64,000 bases of DNA from contig NC_080670.1 of NCBI RefSeq assembly GCF_030247195.1, positions 42,703,524 through 42,767,523 on the forward strand, in the 5' to 3' direction. Below the pieces are notes generated by a model. It was not told where the DNA came from. It saw nothing but the letters and a program-made list of their open reading frames with translations, and did no database searches. Shown here in pieces: positions 24,610 through 35,698 of this stretch. The stretch's first letter is position 1; each line of letters starts with the position of its first letter. Position numbers and translations under genes: made by a program. The stretch comes from Topomyia yanbarensis. Lineage: Eukaryota; Arthropoda; Insecta; Diptera; Culicidae.

Positions 24610-27600
24610 ACTTCGAACCTAAGACATTCAAAGACTACGTGTTCCGGTGTTTATCGTACATTTCCACACTCCGAGCAAAGGGATGACGAAACCTGTCCAA
24701 ACCAATGCAGGTACTTTCAGAAGCATCTGTGCCCGAACAAAAACTGCCTCTTCATGCTTCCTATGCACCCATGGTAACATATTTAGGATGAAACGGTGGG
24801 TCCACCTTCCTTTCTCCGCGTTATCCAACTCTTGCTGCCACTTAGCCAACGAGTCCCTAAGGACCAGTCTCCTTGCATTACGGGCATTTCTCCACTGGTA
24901 GCATTTCACGTCCTCAACCAGAGTGATGCAGATGGGGATCATCCCGGAAATTACGCATACCGCCTCCGATATCGTTAATAGGTTTAGGTGAAACGTGCTT
25001 GTCAACTTCGTTCGGTTCCTCTTTGAGCTCAGCGCAGCAGCCCAGGCCGGTACGCCATATCTCAGTATTGAGTACGAGACGCAAGGAGACATCTTGTGCT
25101 GCCTCTTGCTCCTCCGTGATTCGGCGTTAGTTGTCCTCGCAGCCTTCTCACATACATAGTCGACATGGCTGTTGTAATTTAACCTATCGTCGACCTTCGC
25201 ACCCAGGTGCTTCAGCGCATGTATCGATGGAATTGAGTGCCCACCGGCGCTGATCACGACATGTTAGATGTTTTGAAGTTGCTGAGCAGCACTACCTCCG
25301 TCTTGTGGTGAGCAAGTTGACCTCAGTTATCCAGGTTTCCACGATGTCTATTTCTCTACCTGCAAGAGTCTCGCCTGTTATCGTCAGGACATCATCTGCA
25401 AAGCCGACGATCTCAACTCCCCTGGGCAGATCCAGTTTCAACACTCCGTTGTGCATTATATTTCAGAGCGTTGGGCCGAGTATGGAGCTCTGAGGTACTC
25501 TCGCTGTGACCCTAATCGTCCTCTGCTCCATGTTCGTTTCGTAGACCAATACTCGGTTCTTGAAGTAATTTTTCAGAACCTTGCTCAGATAGTCCGGAAT
25601 CCGCATTCTGTGCAATGCTACGGCGATCGCTCACAGCTAGCATTGTTAAACGCGTTCTTCACATCTACCGTTACCATGGCGCAGTAGCAATTGCCCCTTC
25701 TCTTTTGCTTCGATGGTTTCATCGCCCTCGCTATGACTGTGCGGATGGCGTCCACCATAGATATCTCTTTGCGGAACCCGAACTGCCTCGGCGATAGTCC
25801 GTTCGCACTTTCAGCGTGGGTCGTCAACCTGTTGAGGGTGACCCTTTCCAGAAGTTTACCAAGACTATCCAGTAGGCATATAGGCCGATACGATGCTGCA
25901 TCTCCTGGTGGTTTCTCTGGTTTTGGCAGCAACACCAGCTTCTGGATTTCTATCTATTCGGGACGTAGCCATCGTCCAGGCACTTCTGTAGGACTATACT
26001 GAACATGTCCGGAAGCGCCATGATAGCAGTCTTCAGTGCCACGTTGGAGATACCATCCGGTCCAGGAGCTTTCCTCGCTTTTAGTTGCTCGGCTCCGTTT
26101 CCCTCGACATTGTTACATCACATGCCCTAGCTACTGTTTCTGACAGCTCATCGGCACTTGGAATTGGAGTGACGCTGTCAGCACGAAGTGCTTACTCAAA
26201 TTTCCTTGTCGAAGTCGTTTATTTTCCCCTTTCGTTCGCCAGTCACCACTCTCAGTGTTACCGTACAATTTCACCGACCAACGGTATAGTGGATTGCTTA
26301 GTGGTCAATCCATGTTATCCATCAGTGACACGCTGTAGAATGTTTTGTCGATGATGGATTCCTTGCCATCTTTACGGAATATGCTAGCGGAACCTTCGTT
26401 GCACAGCCTTACGTCCAGCTTTGCCAGTGCTTCGAACTTCGACATCTCATATGAGGTCCACGTAGGGGATCGTCAGATGTGAGATGTAGGTGGTCCCATA
26501 GTACCTCAAGGTACAACATCAATATTCCATGTATCCGGGAAATTGCCTTTGTCCAGGCATTTCTATAGCACTGTCCTGAACATGCTAGGAAACGCGAGGA
26601 TTGCGGTCTTCAGTACGACTGTCAGGAACTCTTTGTTGTAGACCCACCAGCTGTATATGGTGTAGGCGGTCATGCGGTTGGGTTGTGCTTCGGAAATAGA
26701 CCCTTCACGATAATCTTTAGTTTATCAGCGCACATTTTAGCTGGTGTCGTGGTACCTTTGATCTTGACCAATGCAACACAGTAATCATTGCCCTAGATGT
26801 TGGCGTCTGCTTCACTGCACAGGTTCTTGTAACATGTAGACTTGCTATCTCATGATTAAAAGCGGTACTGGCCCCCCGGAATGTCGCCTTACGCCCTTCT
26901 CTGACTGCTTCAGATTTTTCTCTCTGAATGCGCCTTCTGGCTTTTAGGTAAGCAGTTGGACACCAAAACATTCAATTTCTTCGGCTTTGTTATGTCATAC
27001 CCCCTGGTTTGCGTTTCGGCATTCAGAATTGGAGTGATGCTGTCAGTCCTTGACATTGTCGAAATCTGTTTTTTTCCACTTTGGCTCACCAGTCCTTGCG
27101 TTACAGTTTTGCCGACCAGTGGATCGCCTATTGGCCATTCGCCAATTCATGTTATCCATCAGCGACGGACTGCCTAATCCTATGTCGATGATAGATCCCC
27201 AACCGTCTCTACGTAATGTGCTAGCGGAAACTTCGTTGCACAGCCTTATATCCAGCTTCCAGTTTCCAACAAGCTGTAACCTCTTGCGTTGGTTGGTCAG
27301 CCTGCTACCCCACTCCACGGCCCAAGCGTAAAATTCTCCTCCTATAACAACCGGTGTTCATCCGACTAACGAGTCGGTTAGGGCGTCCAGCATCCGATTG
27401 TACTGTTCTTGTGTCCATCTTGAGGGGGCATAATATATCTCCATACGAATACACCGTTTATCTTGGCGAGTACGAAGCCTGCGTGTCTATTATCCTGCAC
27501 CTCGTGGACAGGAAAACAACTACCACTTAGATTGCCGCTATCCCTGCGCTCTCAACTACCCAGTTACCCAGATTAAGCTAAATTATCTACTAAGTTGTAG

Positions 27601-28605
27601 GTCTGTCTCTTCTTTTCATACGCTGGGTGCTTGAAGTCGACGGAGTGTGGTCGTTTACCTACTCCGGTTTGCAAATCATGCACATTGGTTGCTTCGTGCT
27701 GTCTATAGCAACGTGTCCCTTCCTCTGCATTTTCTACAGAATGCAGACCTATTCAGACACTTGGAACTGTAAGGGCCCACCTGATGTCCGAATTCCAAGC
27801 ACCTGAAACACCCATTCATCCGCTCGATAACTCGCGAAGCGACTCTTAGCGAACACTTCGACCATCCAATTTTAATCTACCTGGTCTCCGCCAGTTTGGT
27901 CCACCGGTTGTCGAATGTCACTGCCGATTGAGAGCCTCTATACGACTTCCTAGCCGGCGTCTTCGCCGGTATATTTAGGTTGTACTGCTTGATCAGTGCA
28001 TCCATCAGTTTTAATTTAGGTCGTGATTTCGTCCAGACATTAGCATTCGATTACAACCTCCTATGATAAAGCTTGTTGCCCAAAGATTTAGCAACGAGTA
28101 CGTAGTTGGTAGAGCTATTGACGGAAGGTGCGGATCAGCTCGAAGAGCATCTCGTCTATCTACCGTCGTTTTCTCCCAGCTTCTTCAGCTCCGGATCCTC
28201 TCTCACTCTCTTGAAAAGAACCACGTATAAAGTTTAATCGTTCGCTTTGACGACCAGTACATAGCCTTTACACCTCTCCCGAGGAGGCTGGCGTTTTTCA
28301 TTCATATCCTGTTCTTCTTTGCCCACTGTTTTTTCATCGTCACCTGATGGCTTTCGATGATTAACCATTACTCCAGGTAGCTCTTCTGTTTGTTTGTGTC
28401 CTCCTGTTCCCCCGACGTGTTTCTCACTGTTTTCTTCGTGTGAGTATCTCCAGTGTCTCCTCGGTTTCTGCTGTTCGGTGTGTTCTTCGGCTTCCTTAAG
28501 AGATTTGTCGGTTGATTCAGCTCTCATCAAAAGCACCTTCTGCTCACGCTTGGTAGCTGTTCGACGTTGAAAAAATCTGTACCTGGCCACACTGCTCCAG
28601 CGCAA
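24610..28605 (-). mobile_element. Degenerate R1-clade LINE with ORF1 and ORF2 remains
   Basis: Reading leftward from 28,605, an ORF1 frame of 123 codons rich in charged residues (28,234-28,605) is followed near 27,750-27,850 by zinc knuckles beginning CFRCLEFGH. Endonuclease pieces come next (GFVLAKINGVFVW and NEVSASTLRRDGWGSIIDI, 27,043-27,500) and an endonuclease-RT linker (LKARRRIQREKSEAVREGRK, 26,717-26,971). RT follows (LLPKPEKPPGDAASYRPICL, FGFRKEISMVDAIRT, VTVDVKNAFNNASC; 25,618-25,935). Last is the RT thumb to C-terminus (24,628-25,257, with LGAKVDDRLNYNSHVDYVC). The order is that of a full-length R1-group element, but every domain is broken by stops or frameshifts. It is a different family from the copies at 7.7, 47.9 and 58.7 kb. 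The 5' boundary near 28,605 is approximate. Confidence 0.75.
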
Positions 28606-28609
28606 TGCA

Positions 28610-28783
28610 ATCCGACTTATTTCAATAACATCAGTTCTACGGTTTATATTTGTAGCTATTAGTGCTCAAATGAAAGGTAATAGTCCTAGTTATTAGTCTT
28701 ATTTGATTGTTTTGTAGCAATATATTGCCTAAATCAAAAGTCTTCAGTTGTTGTTTATAAACAGCGTGGGCGTTTAGTGGTTA
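28610..28783 (+). repeat. piggyBac-like MITE fragment
   Basis: Similar to the right half of the MITE at 50,641-51,167, sharing TTTCAATAACATCAG-like and TAGTTATTAGTCTTA strings. It ends in GGGCGTTTAGTGGTTAA, a diverged form of that MITE's right end. Confidence 0.6.
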
Positions 28784-30367
28784 ATATATGTTTAAGACGA
28801 CACAAGTCAAAACCTAAGCTACAAAGCAGTCAGTGTCAAATTCAGTCCCAAATTTTCCCCGGTAGAACCTGTTATTCAAACAATCTGATTTAATATTCCC
28901 TAAGTTTTCCGATGACATGCTGACACGGCTGTGGTGAATTCGCAAATAAATCGCATTTTCCTCGAAACACGATCGGCTCACTCACTATATCAGGCAGCAG
29001 GGCGCGGTGGGGGGTTGAAAATGCGCGTCCGCGGTTGCAGATTCCACGCAAAGGTAGCTCCTAGCAGGAACTTTACGATAAACAAAGGAGAAGAAGGGGA
29101 AGGATGCTCGAGAACGTACGTAATGTCTTTGATATCGCGAGTTTCCCGCAGGGTACGACGTGAATGTAATTTATTCAAATCAAGTTACGCAACGCTATTC
29201 CCGTCGCCCCCACCGCACTGATAAGAGACTGAAGTCGTAGGAAAGTTTAAATGTGATTAAATTTCCTAGCAAGAGCGCGGGCATCATGCCTCGGTGGTGA
29301 GGATACCGTCTGGTGGTTTCATTTTCAGCTGAATCCAATCATCTTTGAACCACTGATCCGTTTCAGCATCGTTTCATTAACGAATAGTGCTCGCTTCTTG
29401 GACTGAACTAGACTTTCCATTATTTTTCTCGCTTATCTGGTCGGGTCGAATTAATAAGCATAACAATTGAGTTTGATACACTTTGAACAAGTTTCAAGTT
29501 TTTCGATTCTTTCAAATTGTGAAGTTTTTTTGATTGTGGGATCTGTGGATCTATGGTAGTTTACTGCTCAAAATTCGTAACACACCCATCCCGACCACAA
29601 GGGTGGATTATTTTGCGGCAGCGCATCGCATCAAACTTTTGGGCGGCGATCAAAGTTACAAAGTTTTCAAATCAATCAGCGATAACTCGACCCAAGAAAA
29701 TAGTTCACTTTTTGGGAAAACGGCGCGAATGGAAAGTTTATGAAAAGCTCATTAATTATTAAGTTGGAAGGCAGATATAGCGTGAAACCGTGTCGTTGTG
29801 AAAGCTTTTAATCCATCATCAATTCTGAAAATAGTTCATAATGACAGATGATTGACGAAGAGAAAATTTCCCGATAAAATTAGTATTGTGCAAATAATAG
29901 TGTACGAAGTTTGAGCACAGTTTTGCCCCTAACGGATTGTAGAGTTTGAGAAAGTACAGAACATAGGAAATATCATATACCTATTGCAGTAAGAGTCCAA
30001 AAATGCGCAAAAGCGCTGAAAGTTACTGTTATCAATCTCGATTTTGGATTGCGGAGATAATGAAACTGAAGATAGGTGACTTCTGTAAGCCTAAACTTCA
30101 TTTTCAGAAATTCGGTCGCATAGAACAATATTTAAAGTCAACGTCCGCGGCGTTGGGTTCGGAGCAGAACTTCTACGTAAACTTTACTACTTAATAACAA
30201 TATGTTCGTTGTTCTCGTGAACTTATGCACTAGATCGAGAGACCAGTTGTCGTTCACTTTGCTCGAATGTACGTCGACTCGGGTAGAAGTAGAGTCGATT
30301 GAAAAAGATAATTGAAGTAAATTCAAAAACATTGCTCAAATACCAAATTTTACATTATTTAAATAGT
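28784..30367. other. No supported gene
   Basis: Open frames are short and without domains. A 96-codon plus-strand frame at 28,931-29,221 has no family resemblance I can name. No termini or RNA genes seen. Confidence 0.45.
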
Positions 30368-30456
30368 GTTTATCTCTAACCATTTTAATTGACGGTTTCC
30401 TATTGTGACAACAGCAAACATTAAAAGAATACATATTTTATCCTATGAGGAAGAAG
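30368..30456 (+). repeat. 89-bp direct repeat flanking the MULE, left copy
   Basis: Begins GTTTATCTCTAACC and ends GAGGAAGAAG. It matches 33,980-34,068 with one mismatch (GAGG against GACG), and lies 6 bp outside the left end of the MULE. Confidence 0.9.
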
Positions 30457-30462
30457 GGGGGC

Positions 30463-30556
30463 GGGTCATTTCGCCGAAGGTCATTTCGCCGAATGCCGTT
30501 TCGCCGAAGGTCATTTTGCCGAAAGTCATTTCGCCGAATGGGTCATTTCGTCGAAT
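30463..30556 (+). repeat. Left-end 15-bp iterons of the MULE
   Basis: About six tandem, slightly diverged copies of GGTCATTTCGCCGAA. They are inverted relative to the right-end array, so they are likely transposase binding sites (inference). Confidence 0.85.
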
Positions 30557-31084
30557 TAACCATGCCGTAGCAAAAGTAATTTCAATGGTTAAATAATATT
30601 AAGGGTATGTCACAGAGGAATGAACACGCTCAGAAGAATGAACGACTCCGCAAAATTAACAATTTTAATACCTACCAATTCAGGATTATATTACTGCTAT
30701 TGTAGCAAATTTATTTAATTGAATAATCATTCCCGAAATTAAATATAAAGTTCTATTTACGATGTTTACTACAATCAGATGGAGTCCAACGTGGTTGTAA
30801 AACTTTTTGCCAAAACATTCTCTAGAAAATATAATACCAAAGAAATTTCCCTAGAAATTATAATTACCACACAAAACTATTCTGCTAACAATTTCAATAT
30901 CCGGAAATAATTCTTCAGAATGTACCTTTCACCAGAAAATCAACCCCGAAGTATATTGCCCTTGATTAATATTTTAAAATTAAATCACATTTATAAAAAG
31001 CATAGATAATAAAAGAAAATTAAAATTAAAAAGTCAGTTTGGCTTTTCCATTTTTCGGTTATTACACTGCCCTTGCATGTGCAT

Positions 31085-31595
31085 GTCGCATGCGGCGAAG
31101 CCAGTGTGATGCGGCCCAGCCGCATAACCAAGGACAAGGATCCGAAGCGGCGCAAAGCCGCTGAGGATCCGCAGGACGAGGTGGCCGCCGACCCGCCGTC
31201 GGAAGCGGCGGCCTCTCGCAAGCAAACCTGTGATCCACTCGTTTGCCCGGATTACTCAAACATAGGGGTTTTTTTTTAAATTTAAGTCCGACGGAGCGGA
31301 GCGATGTCGGACAGCACTTGACTTGAAGCGATGTGGCGTAGCCACATTAGGCGTAACTGTTATTTATTTATTCCATTACAGCGGCAAATATGCAACGAAA
31401 AAGCTGTCGTAAATATTCCAAACAAGAATATTTTTAACTTTTTGCAAACTAGGTAATTCATTACGCCACATCGCTTTTATTCGTGTGCTGTCCGCCATCA
31501 CTCCGCTCCGTCGGACTTGAACTAATTGAAACCACTAAGTTTGAGCAAACCGGGCGACGAGTGAATCAATGCTTTGCGGGTCAGCGGCCACCTCT
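31085..31595. mobile_element. Hairpin-chain foldback element inside the MULE
   Basis: GC-rich arms at about 31,178-31,345 and 31,462-31,592 are inverted copies. Each arm is itself a row of short hairpins: TGCGGC-CCA-GCCGCA, AGCGGC-GCAAA-GCCGCT, GTCCGAC to GTCGGAC and ATGTGGC-GTA-GCCACAT. The same ordered hairpins form the element at 63,214-63,842. The 68-codon frame across the left arm is a by-product of the palindromes. Exact termini are unclear because the outer end present at 63 kb is not recognisable here. Confidence 0.7.
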
Positions 31596-31791
31596 TTACA
31601 ACATTTTATCAAATTGTGAATAAAATAACATAAACAACATACAACATAACACTTAGTGATACCATAGTTACCACATTTGCATTTCAGCTATCGTTTCTAT
31701 ATTATTCCTAGCAAGCCATGAAAAGTTCACTAGAAGAAAATTATTTTCGTCCCACGTTCAAAACGAAATAGATCGTATAACATTCTTCACA

Positions 31792-33289
31792 ATGGAAGCC
31801 TCACCGGAAATTTTGAAAAGTTCCAGACGAGGCGATATTCTTTACTGGAAAGGCTTTTTGTACTGTTTAAATAAGCACGTAAGTTAAATACGACTTTTTA
31901 AATGTCCAAAAGTGTTAAAAATGTTTCGTTACTTAGACGGACGATACTTTCTATTGGGATTGTCGGAACCGAAACAGACGAAATGAAGAACGCAGTAGCT
32001 GCACGGCAAGAGTTGTAACGAAGAAACGTGGAACGGCACATGTTGTCATGACAACCGGATCAGATCATTTTCATGCACCGGATCCAATAGAAGTGGAGGT
32101 GATTAGACTGCGGATGTCAATAAAACGCCATGCGGCAAGCGATAGTGGTCCACCAGTGAGAATTGCTAGAACTGCCGCAATTGGGTTATCAAACGAAGTC
32201 CAACTGCAGGTTTCTTCGAACGCTCAGAGGAAGCTTGTGCAACGAGCGCGGTCAAAAGTGTCTCGAAGTGCTGATTACGAGAACTCGGGAGATTTGATAA
32301 TACCTGAAGAGTATCAGCGGACCGTCGACGGAGATCAATTTTTCAGGGGAAAAGTCAGTATCGAAGTGGGCCATGCCATATTATTCGCATCAACCGAAGA
32401 TATAAAAAGACTGCATCAAGCTCGATACTGGATCGCAGATGCAACGTTTGATACTGTCCCCGGGGATTATAGACAACTATTCTCAATTCATTCAAGTATT
32501 GCACCAGTACACACGCATACCATTCCAGCAGTTTACGTGTAGATGACCAATAAGACAGAGGAACTTTACAAAAAAGTTCTCGAAAAGCTAACAGCAGTTG
32601 CATCTGAGATAGACATTGAGTTAGCTCCAGAAATGATCCTGACAGACTTCGAGAAGGGCATGATCAATGCTTTTCATCACGAATATTCTGATGCTTCGCA
32701 AATTGGATGCTTTTTCCACTATAGCCAGAATATTTGGAAACACATCCAAAAGCTTGGTCTGGTTCCAGTGATTTCGACAAACAAAAATGCAGCACTTTTG
32801 TTTAAAAAGTTGCGTGCTTTGTTTTTTTTACCATCAGAAGCTATTTCTCGAGCCTTTTCTCTCATCCAGCAGACAGCTCCGACAGATATGGCTCCGCTAA
32901 TAAAGTATGTAGAAGAAACATACGTTCTAGGCCGCAAAAAACAAGGAAGATCTGGAAAACGAAACCCACCACTTTTTCCACCCCAATTGTGGTCCATTTA
33001 TGAAAACACAAAAAATGGACTTCCGAGGACAACGAATAATGTTGAATTTTGGCATAACCGCTGGACCGCATTAGTAGGAGGACGACATGATAGCAGTATT
33101 CGAATTATAAAGGAGATGCAGTTGGAACAAAAAGCTGCAGCAGGTCGCGCTGTTACTTTTCTGGCTGGAGGCGGTGGTATAATGAAAAAGCACGTTGAAC
33201 TGAAGAACCAAAAATTGAAAAAAATTGTACTCAACTACCATGAATATGAATTAATGAATTACATCAAAGCTATATCAAATACAATTTAA
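31792..33289 (+). pseudogene. FLYWCH-MULE transposase gene, two exons, one premature stop
   Basis: Exon 1 (31,792-31,878) encodes 29 residues from ATG. A 58-bp intron (31,879-31,936, GTAAGT...TTAG) is followed in phase by exon 2. The FLYWCH zinc finger spans the junction, with FYWDC (C38), C51, and H73/H75 in DHFH. The MULE catalytic core then has D197 in DATFD, D266 in LTDFEKG and E399 in NNVEFWH, with the conserved CFFHYSQNIWK block at about residues 287-297. Apart from a TAG at 32,540-32,542 (codon 231), the frame runs 479 codons without interruption, so the copy is recently decayed. The enzyme would bind the terminal iterons and cut and paste the element. Confidence 0.88.
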
Positions 33290-33836
33290 ATTGTATATTC
33301 ATTAAAAAGATTGTGCAAAATATTATCTCAATATAATATATTGAATCTACGAATTCTCAAATTTCAAATTATTTCTATTATTTTTTTGTTCTTTTTTTGA
33401 GATTTTTTTTTAATTTCTATTTATGTTGTTTGGTATACAGTTACCAGCGAACTGGTTGGACCACTACATCACGCCACTACTAACAAATTCGATTTTTTAT
33501 TTGGGACGATTGATAGTTGTCAAAAACTAACCAAGGAAGATGGTATTAGTGTAGCATGGCATTGAAAACATGTTTGATCATTGTCTTTAATTTTTAAAGG
33601 CCGATTGATATGCGGTTTTAACAACAGCAGAATCCAACTAGCGTAGTAGTTCTTTGAAATTGTTATGCCAAGTATGTATATTTTTACTATATGCCTTGTT
33701 CATTGTTCAAAATTTGCGTATTGAATCAATATTTGATCGACTCATATTGTTTTTTTGGGTCAAAAGATTGAATTTACCTTTTATTTATAACCATTGAAAT
33801 TGTTTTTGGTAAAATATCAGTCAATTCAAATTTAAA

Positions 33837-33973
33837 TCGGCGAAATGACCTTCGGCGAAATGACCTTCGGCGAAATGACCTTCGGCGAAACGACCTATTC
33901 GGCGAAATGACCTTCGGCGAAATGACCTTCGGCGAAATGACCTTCGGCGAAATGGCTTTCGGCGAAATGACCC
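33837..33973 (-). repeat. Right-end 15-bp iterons of the MULE
   Basis: About nine copies of TTCGGCGAAATGACC, the complement of the left-end unit, with single-base variants. Regular period and inverted match to the left end mark it as the transposon terminus. Confidence 0.9.
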
Positions 33974-33979
33974 AGACCA

Positions 33980-34068
33980 GTTTATCTCTAACCATTTTAA
34001 TTGACGGTTTCCTATTGTGACAACAGCAAACATTAAAAGAATACATATTTTATCCTATGACGAAGAAG
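33980..34068 (+). repeat. 89-bp direct repeat flanking the MULE, right copy
   Basis: Copy of 30,368-30,456 with one mismatch, starting 6 bp outside the right end of the MULE. Confidence 0.9.
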
Positions 34069-34450
34069 CTGGCGGTTGTAAAGATTTACTTCATATCAAG
34101 ATTGAATAAAAAAGTCGATTTAAATTGTACTCAAATATTTAGGCAACCATAAAGTTTCGGGGTATTGTGTTCTAAAAATCTCCTATTCGCCACTTAATTG
34201 AAAAATAAAAACAAATCAATCTCTAACTTAAATGAATGGTATGGAAATGTTTTAGGTGGCCTTTAATTAATAGAAATGCTTAGGAAAATTGAAAAAATAT
34301 GTTTGTGGTTGTAGTCCTCAGCAAGAAAAACTAAACACGTCCCCAACATCTCCGACAAGCGGTTGGTCGTTTTTCGTTAGTTTTTCAACAACCCCTGCTA
34401 CCCGTCGAAATCCGTTGCTATGTTTTTGCTACTTGCCTTGCTGTGGTACC
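34069..34450. other. No supported gene; spacer between MULE and hAT-like element
   Basis: AT-rich sequence without open frames of interest or repeats seen elsewhere in the window. Confidence 0.5.
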
Positions 34451-35698
34451 TAGGGATGTCCGGTCACGATTCGATTAATCGAATAACGGCTATAGTAATC
34501 GAATAATTTTTAATTGATTAGCAGTTGATAGCTAATCGAATAATGCCGCGATTGGTACCAGAAAATTACAATGATTTTTTTAAATAACCTTAATTTGATA
34601 CAGCTCAATATTCTAACTCATTGGAACCGAAGGTTTTTTACATATTTAGAAATCAAATTAACATAAAAAGGAAACTAGTAGATGTACATCCAATCTTGTC
34701 TGTGTGTGTGTGTGACGTACCATTGCCATTGCACTTTATCATGTTTTTTTCACGGCGGGTAAACATTTGTTTCCCCATCAACTGCGTCTTAGAAGTCATT
34801 CGTTTTCATATGCATATGACAACATTAACATCATGGATACTGCTTTGAGGTGCGTGATCCGATGTTATTACTTGCCTCTTGCCTTTACGGGTCACGATAG
34901 TTGGTAATAGTTTGTGTTAAAGGGCGAACACGAAATTATTGCGACACATTCAACAGGGCATAACTTTTTTACCATTGGGTAAAAATCAACCAAATTTTGC
35001 ACACTTTCTCATTGATGTGTATGGTTTACATGCTGCCAAACTCGAAGTCGTGTTTTTCGATTCAACGAAAATGGAGGTGAACCAACGCGAGTCGAGAGAA
35101 CAAATTCTTTCCAAACACCTGGAATTTCCTGACCTGTCGCACTGGCGGTTGGAAAAAATGTTGAACATTCACCATTCAACCGTCTCCAGAGTGTTGAAGC
35201 GGTTCCAGGATCGGTTGACGTTGGACCACGGCAAAGGAGCTGGAAGAAAACCAGGACCGGAGAACAAAAAGACGGAGGGAAAGGTGAAGCGGATGATTAA
35301 AGCAAATCCCAACGTCTCAAGCCGTGATTTGGCTAAAAAGATCGGCATGTCGAAAAGCTACGTCCACAATGCAAAGAAGAGAGCTGGACTTCATACATAC
35401 AAGGTACAGAACTTCCCAAACCGCGATGAGCGGCAACAATCGACGGCTAAAACTCGGGCACGGTAGCTCTACGAGAAGATGCTGACAAAATATGGCTGCT
35501 GTGTGATGGACGACGAAACGTATATAAAAGCCGATTTTAAGAAAATTCCGGGGTTGGAGTTTTCACCGGCAAGAGCAAGTTCTATGTGGACGACAAATTT
35601 AAGAAGAGAATGTCGAAGTTCGCCTCCAAATATCTCATTTGGCAGGTCAGCTGCTCTTGCGGACTGAGGAGTGAGCCTTTCGTGACAAAGGGCACAGT

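Larger units (their letters stand above)
30463..33973 (+). mobile_element. Mutator-like (MULE, Phantom-type) DNA transposon, 3,511 bp
   Basis: Both ends start with GGGTCATTTCGCC. The left end has about six and the right end about nine inverted units of the 15-mer GGTCATTTCGCCGAA. Inside these the ends still match in inverted orientation (AATTTCAATGGTTA at about 30,578-30,591 and its complement near 33,789-33,802), giving long imperfect terminal repeats. The single gene is a FLYWCH/MULE transposase on the plus strand (31,792-33,289). A hairpin-rich foldback has inserted upstream of that gene (about 31,085-31,595). FLYWCH plus MULE transposase is the arrangement described for Phantom elements. 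The usual 8-10 bp target duplication was not seen; 89-bp direct repeats flank it instead. Confidence 0.85.

Noticed and set aside
31034..31279. Overlapping GC-rich open frames on both strands near 31.1 kb
   Set aside because: They lie across the hairpin arms of a foldback element; openness on both strands follows from the palindromes.
33837..33973. Regular 15-bp repeats that could be mistaken for a CRISPR array or satellite
   Set aside because: There are no spacers between units, and an inverted matching array ends the same transposon at 30,463, so these are transposon termini.
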